From contig NC_068362.1 of assembly GCF_020536995.1 (NCBI RefSeq), forward strand, positions 103,938,376-104,002,375: DNA of 64,000 nt. The letters run 5' to 3'. A program made the position numbers and the translations under genes. Each line of letters starts with the position of its first letter. Position 1 is the first letter of the stretch. The DNA comes from Dreissena polymorpha (lineage: Eukaryota > Mollusca > Bivalvia > Myida > Dreissenidae). Below are positions 46,317 through 58,770 of this stretch, piece by piece. Under the pieces are notes generated by a model. That model saw nothing but the letters and a program-made list of their open reading frames with translations, was not told the origin of the DNA and searched no databases.

Positions 46317-49300
46317 GTGTATTTTTCCCTCAGCAATCGAGTCAAGCAGTACAGTAGCCATTTTCTACACAATATTCGAAAATATACCATCGGCAAACCA
46401 AATCCAGTCATTTTGGCTAGACTGAAACAGTTAGGTATTCTACGTCATCGAGGTTCCCGAGGGGGGAGTGACTTAGACGTGTTTGGGACACCGATCAAGG
46501 TGTGAATATCATCAACCTACGATCTTTGCCTGAACAAATTTCAACTATTATAACTGTACATAACGCACAGTTTAGAAGTCACCGATCAGGAACTGAACCA
46601 CAAAATAAATACAACACACAAAGGAAACAATATGGTGTTAATTAATCAAACCTGATATATCCAAAATGATCAAACACAACCGATAATTTTACTAAGAATG
46701 TTACCTGTCTAACATTAAACTGTCATTCAATAATAAAAAAAGGATGTGCTAGTCGGGCAATTGCTACGAAAAGACAACATTGAATTTGCGCTGTTGACAG
46801 AAACATGGTATTCTGGCGAAAAACGTTCACAATTTAAAAGTTCAGACTTAAACCAAAATGGCTATAAGATCAGTGTTGCAAATCAAAGAAATAAAATAGG
46901 CGGTGGCATTGCATTGACTTGTAAAACTACATTTAAGATGAGTAAGAACTTTTCTGGCACGACGCAAAGTTTTGCATACGGAGTATGGCAAACAATCTTT
47001 AAAAACATAACCATCAATTGTGTTCGCATATATAGACCACCGGCTGTGTCAACGCCTACGCAATTTATTAAAGACTTTTTCAATTTCTTTGAGGGCATTA
47101 TTATGTGCTATGGGTTTGAAACAACATGTTCATTTTCCAACACAAGTGTTTGGTCAGAGTCTCGATCTTGTGATCGCAGAGGTCGCAAATTGTGTTGAAC
47201 TTATCTCATGTAAAACCGGTCCATTCTTGTCCGACCATCGTGTAGTTAGAGTTATTATAAAAGTGAAAAAGAAAACATCATCAGTTAGTCTATTACTTAT
47301 CGAAACTTTAAAGACATTGATCATTCAGAATGTGCAAGTGATATTTCTGAATTTAAACTGGAATGTGATGATATTGATACATATGTGGAACTATTTGAAG
47401 ATGAAATGAAAAGGCTTGTTGATAAACACGCGCCTGAAAAAGAGAAAATGCAAATTTCCCGAAATCCAAAACCCTGGTTTAATGAGAGGATACACCATCT
47501 GAAACTAGTTTTTTGCAAACATCCGATCGTTAATGAAAGAAGTACCAAAACCCGAAAGACTATGACATATTTAAAACTGATCTCCGTAAATACCACTATG
47601 AACTTAAACTCGAAAAACAAAGAACTTTAAGCCACAAAGTGCTTGAATTCAAAGGAGATTCAAAGAAATTGTATAGGTTTGTGTCTGACCTTACCGGTAG
47701 CACGTTTGAGAATCCAATACCGTCTGTTTAACATGAAAACGATCTAGCCGATGAGTTCGCCGATCATTTTATGGGAAAAATTCAGAAAATACAAGACGAT
47801 TTAAAAGATTTTGAAGAGTATTAACCAAACGTTAGAAATGTGCCCTTGTTTGAACAATTTAGAGAAATATCTGGAGATGAAGTTAGAAAACTCATAAAAA
47901 TAATGCAAACAAAGTCCTGTGAAATTGATGTTTTACATTCAAAATTGTTGAAATCATTTGTAGAAGAGCTTCTCCCTATCATTACCCGACTAGTTAATCT
48001 GTCATTGACACAGGGAATTTTCCCAAAGCAGTGGAAACAATCAATTGTTAGACCTCTGTTGAAAAAAAGCAAGCCTAGATTTAATATTTTCCAACTACGG
48101 GCCAGTGAGTAACTTACCGTTCTTGTTCAAATTAATAGAAAAAGCAGCTTTGTACATATTGAATGAACATGTAAATGAACACGACCTTCTGCCAAAAAAC
48201 CAATAGCATTAGACCTCAGTGGAGCTTTTGACGTAGTGGACCACGACATTCCTTTGGAAGTTCTTAAGTGTCAATACGGGATCGGTGGAGTTGCATAAGA
48301 TTGGTTGGACTCATACCTTCGGCCACGGAGCTGCCATGAAAGTGTGAACCAGACGATGTCTTCGGCGCGTGAACTAGCATGTCGTGTCCCTCAGAGAAGC
48401 TGTTTAGGGCCTTGGCTCTATCTCACGTATGCTGGAACCATATTTGGCATTTTCCCCCCTTCCATTTCCGTATACGGCTTTGCCGACAATCACACAGCAA
48501 GCATACGTTTTTTTCCCAAGCGAAAATTTGAGGCTTAAACCATTAAATAACTAGAAGAGTTCGCTTCGGAGTGTAACGATTGGATGAAGGGTAACAAACT
48601 CAAAATGAATTCTTCAAAGACTGAGCATATAGTATTGGAAGTGCCCTACAGTTGAACAAGTTAACCATCCAGGAGATTGAAATGTGTGGTGACAAAATCG
48701 ATAAACAGAGTACCATCGGATACTTAGGGCCTATTTTGATAATACTTTGAGTTTTAAAGATCACAAAAAGATCAAGTGTAGAAACGCAATCTTGAACTTT
48801 TTTAAATCAAAAGTATTCGCAAATACCTGACACGAGATCAAACCGAAACCCTCGTTCTCTCCTTCGTGATTTCGCACCTGGACTATTGTAACGTCGTTTT
48901 GTATGGGATTTCTGACTGTGAATTAGCAAAATTACAACGAATTTAAAACATGTGCGCTAAGTTAGTTTTGAATCGTAGAAGAAGAGATAGTTCTAAGGAG
49001 GCACTCTAAGATTTACATTGGCTGCCGATTAAAGCAAGAATAAACTTTAAGATTCTCACTTACATGTTCAATTGTCATTATGATTCTGTAAATGCGCCAA
49101 CGTATTTGATTGAACTGTAAACACCAAAAGTTCAACGACGTTCCACAAGATCATTGGAGTCCTGTATCGAGTGTGATAAACGCAAAATATTTAGCGGCAG
49201 AAGTATTAGCACACATGGTCTCAAACTGTGGAATAATCTACCATTGAGTCTTTAACAAATCTCATCGATTGACTGTTTTAAAAGAAATCTGAAAACGCAC

Positions 49301-49326
49301 GTCTTTAACGACTATTTCTCATTGTT

Positions 49327-49860
49327 TTTACAATATAAAGAAGTGAAACTCCAGCTGCTGGAGCAGCATTGAATTTTCATTAAAACAATTAATTGGTCCT
49401 TTATTTAAGGCAAGTGACCGATTGCCCAAACTGTACAAAACAGCACAATACAGCACAATACAAACCAACATAAACACAAAATATGAATAAAGCTGGGGTC
49501 ACCGCCTTGGAACGGTCAATGCAAAGAATTGGGGGTTTAAACCTGGTTATAGAGCGCTCAACCTCATACTTGGCCCAGCAATATTCATAATACATTTAAG
49601 TTTAAATAAAATTTAACGTCATAGCATTGTAACTCAAATTAAACAATAATAAAAGGGAATTAAAACGCATTCAATTTAATAACTATTTAATTACTCAATT
49701 GCATTGAAGATACAAGAGTAACAGAGTTACAACTTTTTGACGAACGATCAAATAAAACTATTAACAATGAACTTTAAAAATAGTGACATTTGTGGCAGTA
49801 AACTAGAAGATTAATATTTATCTGTATCTATATTATTATTCTATATCTTAATTGGTTTTA
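49327..49860 (+). repeat. dispersed repeat inserted near the LINE 3' end
   Basis: The first ~150 bp match 39,991-40,130 closely ('acaatataaagaagtgaaac', 'ttggtcctttatttaaggca'). It then continues with a different tail ('gctggggtcaccgccttgga', 'acggtcaatgcaaag'). It starts right after the last LINE codons, and LINE 3' UTR text reappears after ~49,890. The right boundary is approximate. Confidence 0.65.
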
Positions 49861-49870
49861 AGATTATTAA

Positions 49871-49876
49871 TTTATT
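49871..49876 (-). terminator. possible polyadenylation signal of the NLR gene
   Basis: AATAAA on the minus strand (TTTATT on plus) lies about 200 bp after the NLR stop codon, within LINE/repeat DNA. AT-rich DNA gives many such hexamers, so this is only a candidate. Confidence 0.25.
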
Positions 49877-50078
49877 TGTTTTCATTTATATATTTTCATG
49901 TATATAGGCTATGTAAAACGCCATTGAATATGTTTAAATGTAGAAATAGGCGTTTAAGCAAATAAACCAGTTTCAGTTTCAGAATATCATGACATAACAT
50001 AGGGATATTTTAATTTCGTGAATATTTGAACACTTAAACGCTTTTGGAGCATGCATACCAACCTCAGGAATTGATTCA

Positions 50079-51835
50079 TTATATCAATGCTGGGATAATT
50101 TGAAATCGCATTGAAATTCGATTAATAATGTCTAAAGTCAAAATACCAAGCAAAGCCTTTAAGCCCGTGTTATCATAATAATCAAGATCATCGTCATTAA
50201 CAATGCCAATATCACCTAATCCAGGTCTCATATCGTATATTCGGAATCTTTTAACTATTAAATGAGTATGTTCCTCCAGTTTGTTTTTTATACCAATGTA
50301 TTCCTCCAGAGGAGAACTAGAAGCACAGCCGAATTCCAGCTTACATTCAAATTTCAGAGTACATACACACATTATGTTCAACAGGTCACGGAATTCCGAT
50401 GGATGCAAAACTCGACAATACATATTTAAATACTTCAGTGATTTCGGTAACGGTAAGTCGATATACGTATATACGCATATTGTAAGAGTTTCCAGCTGTT
50501 TGAGCGATGATAGAGATTGAGACAACGACTGTACAGTATTCACTTTCAAACTGTCCCACTGTATACGCAGACTAAGACTCTTGATATTCAAACCATTGAG
50601 AATCTCGAACAAACCCGGACTATCTACAGACACACCTATACTAAGCATCTCAAGCTGTGAAAGCGACGATAGAGACTGAGACAACGATTTCACATATTTC
50701 ACTTTCGAAGCATAATAAGTGTCACCCAGACGCAGACTCTTGACATTCAGACCATGGAGAGCCTTCCACAGAAAGCGACTGTCTTCACTCACAGTAATAC
50801 GTAGCGTTTCCAGCTCTATGAGCAATGATAGAGACTGTGACAACGACTCTACATGATTAATTGTAAAACGGCTAAACTTATCACCCAGACGCAGACTCTT
50901 GATATGCAAACCACGTAGAGCTCCCCATAGATCGGGGTTGTCTTCGCAAACACTTATACTTAGCGTTTCCAGCTGCGTGAGCGATGAAAGACACTGCGAC
51001 AACGACTCTACATGATTCACACTGAAATCATGACCATTTCTCAGCTTTAGGCTCTTGATATTCAGACCACGAAGAGCCTCCCAAAGACCGGGACTGTCTT
51101 TATGAAAACTTATACTAAGCGTTTCCAGCTTTGTAAGCGATGATAGAGACCGTGAAAGCGACTTCACATGACTCACTATCATTCCATCACCCAGACTCAG
51201 ACTCATGATATTCAGACCATAGATAGCCTTCCACAGACGGCTATTGCCATACGTAACCTTAATTTTCAGCGTTTCAAGTTGGGTGAGCGATAATAGAGAC
51301 TTCGACATGAATTCTGAATTATTTACTCTCCAGTCGCCATCTTCTATCAAATTCAGTCTCTTTATATTCAGACTATGTAGAGTCTCCCACAGACCGGGGC
51401 ATTCATTATAACGAAACCTCATAGTTAAGCGATTGTTGGACGCCGTCATTATCCGTACTCTTGATCCGTCTTCACTGGATGTTATGTCACAGTTGTCCAG
51501 TGATCCTTCTTCACTGGATGTTATGTCACAGTTGTCCAGATCACACTCCACATCATGATCGATTTTCCGCATCGTCATGTTTGCGTTTGTATACATATGT
51601 GATTCGTTTGCACACGATTTTATATCATATTCGCGCAGATCACAGTGCACCTCATGATCAAGTGTCAGTAGCGTGCTCAACAAACAACGTAAACCGACAG
51701 AGGAACATGTGAAGCTTCGCATGGTAATACTTATCATGGAGCGCAGTACTGGAGGAGATTCTTCACCTTCGGGTAGATCTGCGCTGTTTAGAAGAACCAA
51801 GACTGGAAATTCCGATGTGGCTGAGCTGGCTGTAC
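50079..51835 (-). CDS. NLR gene exon 5: leucine-rich repeat tail
   Basis: 1,757 bp, residues ~920-1,504. The acceptor 'gttcatttgcag' completes the phase-1 codon from exon 4. After 'FPVLVLLNSADLPEG' and a cysteine-containing helix ('FTCSSVGLRCLLSTLLTLDH') comes an acidic duplicated segment ('DNCDITSSEEG' and 'DNCDITSSEDG'). Six repeats of ~50 residues follow, each like 'LWEALRGLNIKSLRLG' then 'VESLSQSLSSLTQLETLSIS'. The close similarity of repeats 2-5 suggests recent unequal exchange. A different C-terminal segment ends at the TAA stop (50,079-50,081). This is the likely ligand-sensing part. Confidence 0.88.
51467..51540 (-). repeat. ~39-bp in-frame tandem duplication in the LRR exon
   Basis: The unit 'cttcactggatgttatgtca' plus 'cagttgtccag' occurs twice, giving the acidic duplicate D-N-C-D-I-T-S-S-E. 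It keeps the reading frame. Confidence 0.92.
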
Positions 51836-52009
51836 CTGCAAATGAACACAACTTTTTTTTAGATTTAGATTGTGTACTGGCGGATCGAAAGACGCAATTA
51901 ATTGTTTTTACCATACTTTTTCCATAACAATATGTTTTGTAACCGATTGAAAAATATTTAATGTGCATACAGGTGCTGTTTGTCTACCGTTTAATGACTT
52001 GATTATTGA

Positions 52010-52500
52010 GTGTATGAGCTCTCTAAAGTGATCGACATGGACAATCTCTATGTGGACACACTTGTGTCCGACCAAACACGATTTTGGAAATGGGTCAATT
52101 TCTGAGGGCTGGTATCAAAATACTGCTAGATCAATGGTACTGATGTTAATTTTTCCTGAAAAAGTATAATATTAGCTTTCGAAAACAACCGGTGTGTAGT
52201 TGATTTGTTAAAATTTTTCGAGTTGCATGGTTTTCAATTAGAGAGTGGTCAACATGCTAAATCCTTGAAATGCACTTAGTGATCCCGTAACCTAGTTTTT
52301 GACCCGGCATGACCCATATTCGAACTTGACCTAGATATTGTCTAGATACAACTTCTGACCTTGTTTGGTGAAGAAATGATGTAAACTTTTTGAATTAGAG
52401 AGTGGAAACTGCTGTGGACGCCGCCGCCGCCCGCCCACCCGCCCGCCCGCCGCCCGCCCGCCTGCCCGCCGCCAGCCCGCCCGCCAGGAATGAAACTATC
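52010..52500 (+). repeat. bivalve-type dispersed repeat with a GC-rich end, in intron 4
   Basis: Contains 'cctagtttttgacccggcat' and 'cgaacttgacctagatattg', phrases I associate with a very common bivalve repeat. It ends in a GC-rich run of 'ccgcccgcc' variants (52,420-52,490) that is unusual for this AT-rich window. Confidence 0.75.
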
Positions 52501-54881
52501 ATACGTCTTGTTTTTTTCAAAACGGGCGTATGAAAAGTGTTATTAGTTTAATATTTGGATTAATGAGAGTGAAAGTTGTGAAAACATGGTTCAGAAACAA
52601 AATATTGGTGTTCAAAACTTAAAATGTCAAAAAATAAATTATTGTACAGTGCATTGTATTTAAATTTTAATGATCAATGCAGAATACCACAACACTAAGA
52701 AATATGCGAAGAAAGAAGAGAAAATCAACACGGCCAATTCGAGTGATAATACCTTAACTACTTATAGGACTGAATCAATACACATCTGCGATAGGAGTGC
52801 GGTAGCGACGATGTTCTTCATTAGCAGAATGGCTTAAATCAGAATATATGCTTAAAAAATGTTTAGGCATCAGAGTATATTCTAAGAGTATTTCTGGACA
52901 GCAGATTATGTGCTTAAAGCATTGCAGGTCATCAGAGTATTTGCTAAAAGGATTGCTATACATCGGAATATGTGCTAAAAGGATTGCTTGACATAGGAAA
53001 AAAATGCAGTTGTCGTGTATTCTTATAAAACGGCAAAATGTAATAACAATTAATCAAAATAAGTTTAGATGTGTTGCATAAACTCATGTGATATGACTTT
53101 GAATAAGTGATTAGCTAATTTAACTGTTTCCTTATGCAGTTTTTATTACATTAAACCAAAATGTTTGGTTGGGTTTAACGACTTGTAAGTGGGATAGTGT
53201 TTATCTATTCAGCTAATATAGAGGGGAGGTTTAAAACTGTAATCGAAATACGTTACTAGCCTAGTTGATTTGACCAGCGTAGAAAGAATCTGTGGAGGAA
53301 TTATAACGCTTCCTTCTGGGCAATTATGAACACAGTGGATATAACATGAAATATCACAGGAAATATGTTATGGGTAAGTTAACATTTAAATTAAAGTTTC
53401 AAATAAATTTTATATTTCATACTAAACATGATTTACGTGACTTACTAGATGGCAGAACACGGAGCATACAATTACCATTGTTATATTACTACAACTTCCC
53501 CTACACTCTGGAAGTTTTGAATTTCTTTATGAATTGATCATTACACAAGTTGGATATTCGATGTTTTAACATCTTGCAAAACAGAGCCGCAATTTCTTAA
53601 TTGAATGTTGTCGATCTGCATTCGTCAAAATAACCATAATGCAAATTTTTAGAAACGTGTCCAAAGAACCAACTTATTACCTCTTTGGAATACCTGTCAT
53701 GGCTTTCACAAAGTACTTGAATTTAGTTGATATGGTCACACACTCTCAATTATGATTAAATGAGCTTAACCAATAAAATATCCTTTACTTGTGTCTCCGT
53801 AGTATCATGGTAATATTTAAAATATATTTTATAGTTATATATCGGTCCATAAACAGCTGCCCGTCGCCCCGTTCGTGTCGCTCACACAAAAAAAGTTTAG
53901 AATGTTTATCACAAAAGTCTACTTTATATATGTATTTATATTTTAATTTTATCAAAGACGGTATTGACGTGTCAGTTGTGAAAATCGTGAAATGAATCAG
54001 TAATGACCAATGGTATTACTATTGTACCGATTGTGTCAATAGTTTTAACAAAATGTAAAACAAAACACACACCTATTTATAATATATAATTCAGAAATTG
54101 TGGATGAGTTCATTTACGTAAGGGAAAAATCGAATCAAGCGTGTTTGCAAACAAAACTCTTGGAATATTGATGTTAACATTCATGAGCAAGTTACCATGA
54201 ACAGGTCAAGTGTCGAAACATATCTAAGAAATGTATTAACATGTTTACACAATTATACACCAACTCTTTTAAACAATTTTAGATGTCGGAAATAAAGGAT
54301 GTTCTTTTACGTAAGCGTCTTTGTCACGACAAGCGAAATAAAAGACTGTTCAACAAAAGTTCAGCTGTAAACACTTTCGTTTTAGATTGAACACATCAAT
54401 ATTGATTATTTATTGTTAATGTTTCAACACCATAACAGGTGCATAATATTTGTTTGACATGCACTTAGAGTACTGATGTCCTTACAAATGAATAGTATAA
54501 GTCGATACATAAAGTTATGCAACCAATGAAACATTAATTCACAATTATAAAATCACTACTGAAACACTGGATTTTCATGGAACTGTTTCGAATGTCAATC
54601 ATTTGACAAACATTCAGAAGCTATGAGATTTTAACCGTTCTGTTCAAACGACAGCGCAATTTATGACACGGATATATACACGTTTTAAATTGAGATTTTG
54701 CGATTCAATGTTTATCAGTTCAATAAAAAGAAATACACGTGCTCAGTATCAGTAATGAAACAATCACCTATAAACAGCGTATGCGACTGAAATTATTGTT
54801 AACAGCTATAGTTAAAATTAACAAAAAACATGTTACGATACAAATTAACTTCATTTAATGGTAGTTATGGTATATAGTATA
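52501..54881. other. intron 4 DNA with a short tandem repeat
   Basis: At about 52,840-53,000 a ~37-40-bp unit like 'catcagagtatatgctaaaa' plus 'ggattgct' recurs about four times with drift. The rest shows no exon, gene or repeat I can name. Confidence 0.5.
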
Positions 54882-56012
54882 CAGTCAAACCTGAAAACAG
54901 CGGTCAGTCAATGGAAATGACAAAAGTGGCCGTTGCCACAGGTGACCGTTGTTTTCGAATCACAATTTTTAGATAGTTTGTCAGTTGGTAGTATTGCTAC
55001 GTCGTTACCCCACCGAGTTGTGTACATACAGTGTGAAACAAAGGCTCATTGCCGATCATGAAGCATAATAACATAATTAGCTTACATTGAAGAATACATA
55101 ATATCTTATACATTTATTTAATTTCATATTGTTAAACTAAATCAATGACTTTATTAACGCTAGTATAATTGTTTACTCATGCATCTCGTTCCTTCCGTAA
55201 ATAACGCTTGGCACGTGCCATTTGCGTCACGACCGAACAAGTCTAAAAAGCGAATTCGCTGTCATAAACCGGTACGGTCATTAAGTAAATCCTACAGTTC
55301 GTACTACATTTATTGGGCAGTATTTTTAATAAAGATTGTCACGTGTCATTGACGTCACGTCCGAACGTATAAAGGTATCGTTCTAATTCTAAGAAAAAGA
55401 AGCCTAAGTCCTGTTAAAATTATTTAGTGTGTTATAAAAGTTGCAATTAAGTTTACATATTTCCTGAATAGACGATCACTAATCCGTTTATCGCCTTCTT
55501 ATAACAACACTCGCCAGCTTAGTGTTGTTTAAACACCTTATCAGCTGTAAAGAGTTATTGACTTCGCCACGCGCTCATGATTTGTCGTTATGAATGCAGC
55601 CGATAATTGCTATTTATACACGTTCTTATTGTTACGTGCACCTGTTTCGTTTTTGTTCTTAATGTTCGCGACTCGAAACGACTGACGCGTGACCGTTGTT
55701 TCAGGTAAACCATGACTTTCGGTCATACAACTATCAAAGGCAATTACCGCTATCAGACGCTTGACCCGCACAATAGACGGACAAATTATGTTCTATGCTT
55801 TTAATTTTCGCGACTCGAGACGACTGACGCGTGACCGTTGTTTTCAGTTCAAACATGAATTTCGGAGTGGAATATAGTGGCCGTTGGCCGTTATGGACAG
55901 GTGACCGTTATTCTAAAGTTTAATATAGAGTGATTTTCGTCGGGATCAATAGACTGACCGTTGTCTGCAGGTGACCGTTATTCTCAGGTGACCGTTAGGT
56001 CAGTTTCGACTC
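54882..56012. mobile_element. pogo/Tc1-like MITE, 1.1 kb, at the NACHT exon boundary
   Basis: The ends are inverted: 'cagtcaaacctgaaaacagc' on the left, and on the right the complement of 'gagtcgaaactgacctaacg'. Each is bordered by TA, the target used by Tc1/mariner/pogo elements. Inside both ends an 'aggtgaccgttgtt'-type motif is repeated in inverted orientation. An internal segment starting 'gcgactcgaaacgactgacg' is duplicated directly at about 55,666 and 55,808. No transposase is present. The right end is 16 bp from the donor of NLR exon 4. Confidence 0.82.
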
Positions 56013-56028
56013 TATTCGTATATTTTAC

Positions 56029-57792
56029 CTCCAAGCCATAGGCCGCTCCCCGATAGATACAATCTTTCCAACTTGTGGCACGATGACAGGTTAAACTCAA
56101 AATGAGATGTCGGCTCGCCACGTGCAGTTGAACTCAGTTTTTCAAACGTGCCTATCAGTAAGGCCTTGGCGTTGAATGTGTTTGTAGACCATATGTTACT
56201 TACATCTTTTATGTTTTCTTTATTAATATAAAAATGACTGAGTTTCAGCTGTTTGCCATCAAGATTGTTAGCAGCTGCCTCTCTTATTCCAGACTCAATG
56301 GTTTTCTGAAACTCCGGGGGAGGAAGGGGGTCATCATAATCTTCGAAATCATAAAGATCAGGAACGTCATATTGATCCATCAAAGCCGAAAGTTTATTCG
56401 CAGCAGATATGTTCATTCCACACACAAATATAAGCACTTGTGATAATTCGAGATATGATATTCTGTGTAGTTTAAGATATGTGGATACAACGTCATCTAT
56501 AACGTTTGGATTACGGGCGATATGATATGCTGCGAGAAGTTCCTGCACAGTTTTGTGAACGAAAGAGTTTGAGCTTCCTGTCCGACTTTTATCTTTCCTG
56601 TTTGTTAATATTCCCGCCTTCAGTGCAAAAGTCTTTCGAATTGTGAATTCGTCCTGAGAAAAATAGTTGGACAATGTTATATCGTTGAAAACAATCGATG
56701 ATTCTCTCTCAGTAGAGAGGAGCAATTTACACGCGACTTCAGCGAGCTTATCTAAGTGTTCAATGTTCGGCTGTATATAACTTGTGCTAGAAAAACAGTG
56801 CACAGGTGGAGGATTCGAATCGTTAAAATAACCAGTTGCACTGTTAGCCTTTTTACAAAGACTTTCAAGCAGAGTAGTGTAAAGTGCACACAATGACGAT
56901 TCTTTTAAATGCTCGTTCTTATCAATTGTGTTTATCCAAGTACAGATGACCAGCGTGAACAGCATCGGTGAAGATGATAACGATTCGAGTTCGCGATCTA
57001 TTACGAATGACTCAAATTTCTCCGCAATTTCGTGTATTTTTTCCGTCTGGTCAGTTATGCATCGAAGTATATTTTCACTAAATAAATATGGATCACTTAT
57101 CCCCTCAATCTCTAACAGACTGTCGATTTGCGAATTCTTGATACGTTCATCAGCCAGTTTCCATGGTCGAGATGTTGTAAGTATCGTGCTCGTTTCGGTC
57201 TGAAATCCAGCCATGGAAGGTTCAGCTAGGTTACTACCATCGGGAGACACCCATTCATCGAGACCTTCCCGTACTACGAGGCAAACTTCAGTTTTCATTA
57301 TTTGTACAAAGAGTTTATACACATCGGCGCGTTCGTCTTCGGAAAACGTTGTGTCAATAAGCTGCTTCTTTATCATCTGCGTTACTTCGGTCTGACCTCT
57401 CGAATTTCTCAATGTGACCAAAAATAGGAACTTGAATTTTTGAAGTGTGAAAACGTCATAGAATGCTTTAGTTTCACCGTCAGAGGCCGATGACGTCCGA
57501 GCTCTATTGGACCAGTCATTAACTAAGTTAGCTGAAAACGTAGATTTTCCTCTACCGGGTTCGCCTTGTAAGTATATACGCCGATTTGATTTATCATCTG
57601 TGTAAAATATGTCTTTGTATGTCAGTACTCGATCCTTTTGAACGTGTTTTCCATTTTTTTCGATTTCAATACGGTGTATTTTTGGTGTTGCATATATATC
57701 TGCTAAAGGCTTATCAAGACTCTGATCCAAATTTGAAATAGATACATTGCTATAAGTGTCATTGTAATGAGCCATCAACCGTCGCAGAAAAT
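56029..57792 (-). CDS. NLR gene exon 4: NACHT NTPase domain
   Basis: 1,764 bp, residues ~332-919. The acceptor 'actgtgtttcag' gives the join 'CK-D-FLRRLMAHYND'. Codons further upstream in the same frame are intron and not protein. Walker A is 'GEPGRGKST' (~408-416). The Walker B region is 'VCLVVREGLDEW' (~501-512), with E in place of the usual first D. A sensor-like 'STILTTSRPW' follows at ~533-542. The rest is the helical and winged-helix part seen in animal NACHT proteins ('SFVHKTVQELLAAYHIA'). It should bind ATP or GTP and drive oligomerisation. The exon ends in phase 1 at 'cttggag|gtaaaa'. Confidence 0.9.
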
Positions 57793-58257
57793 CTGAAACA
57801 CAGTATGTATTTATACAAGTAAGTTGCGTTATATATTTTTCTTGAACACTCGTAAAGGTTTGATTAATTGATTCATATTGAATCTGATCACGAGCACTGC
57901 TGATCACATGTGAGCTTTTTGAAAAATTAAATCAACAAATTATTTAGCAATATTTGAACAAGTCACAGCATTTAGTAATACTTCATTTTTTGTGTGGTAC
58001 TCAATGCATGTACACCAAATAATCTAAATCACTTTAATATTACCATATCGTTTAATCCTTGCGGTCATAATCGCCAAATTTATTTCAATTACATATAGAA
58101 AACATACTGGAATTAACACTAATAGTTTGCTGTTTAAAGTGTAGTTCAATAACTGCGCTTATTGTAAAAAGCAAGTTTTAAACGAATGCTGAATGTTCGG
58201 ATTCATGACTTGCCATGCAATCTGAAGTCAGAAATACCTTTACAAAAATAGATATAC

Positions 58258-58522
58258 CTTTACAAGATTGTTCGTAGTCTGTTTCTGCAGACTTTCGACG
58301 ATGTTCATCAAATTCTTCTTTGCATTTGCCCGTATGTTCATCGAGTTCCTTTTTACAATTGTCCTTGTGTGCGCTGAGATCCTTTCTACAGTGGTCAATG
58401 TAAATCCGCATCTCATCAATAGCCTTCTCAGTTATATTTTCTACAGTGTGTAGTTTAACTTGTGCAGCCTCTAGCAAATCAACAATTTCCTTCGTTGTTA
58501 GCTTCAGACCATCGGTTTGTAG
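58258..58522 (-). CDS. NLR gene exon 3: coiled-coil linker with 11-residue repeats
   Basis: 265 bp, residues 244-331 plus one base, with acceptor 'ctctgcatag' and donor 'gtaaag|gtatat', going from phase 0 to phase 1. It opens 'LQTDGLKLTTKEIVDLLEAA' and continues as a charged helix. Three hendecads follow: 'HCRKDLSAHKD', 'NCKKELDEHTG' and 'KCKEEFDEHRR', with a cysteine at the second place of each. Eleven-residue repeats favour a nearly straight coiled coil, suggesting dimer or trimer formation, and the aligned cysteines could lie next to one another. It joins the HEPN and NACHT parts. Confidence 0.82.
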
Positions 58523-58770
58523 CTATGCAGAGAAAATTATATTTTAACTCTTTTTAAAAACAAACACGATTTAAAATGAATAATGTTTTATAAATATTGA
58601 TGCATATGCGCGAGTATGTATACGGCTTTATTAAGACTACGCATACTTCATTTCAATCGCGTTGCTAGGTTCATCCTTCGTAAAATAACAAGTACACTAT
58701 AACAAAGACTAATATATTCATTGTAAATTTAGTCAATAAAAATATCCCACATCTTTATGCTAATTTATAC

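Larger units (their letters stand above)
46317..49980 (+). mobile_element. CR1-like LINE, decayed, with an inserted repeat near its 3' end
   Basis: The order is a basic segment ending 'LARLKQLGILRHRGSRGG', an APE endonuclease at 46,746-47,100 ('NIEFALLTETWYSG', 'NKIGGGIALTCK', 'NCVRIYRPPAVSTPTQF'), then RT. RT blocks are 'KQWKQSIVRPLLKKSKPRFN' (48,030-48,090), 'ALDLSGAFDVVDHDIPLEVL' (48,210-48,270), 'RPRSCHESVNQTMSSA' (48,320), and 'VYGFADNHTASIRFF' (48,470), where the second catalytic D of FADD is replaced by N. The thumb follows, with 'LKTHVFNDYFSLF' at 49,290-49,325. The 3' end near 49,910-49,980 has the 'gtaaaacgccattgaatatg' and 'ggcgtttaagcaaataaa' tail I associate with CR1-type LINEs. 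Several frame breaks make it dead. Confidence 0.87.

Noticed and set aside
51836-51968. Start of the LRR frame as a separate gene
   Set aside because: An acceptor at 51,836 joins in phase to the NACHT exon. The upstream codons are intronic and lack a good start context.
57793-57907. Extension of the NACHT frame upstream of exon 4
   Set aside because: A strong acceptor at 57,793 joins in the right phase to exon 3. The extra codons lie in the intron and begin without an ATG.
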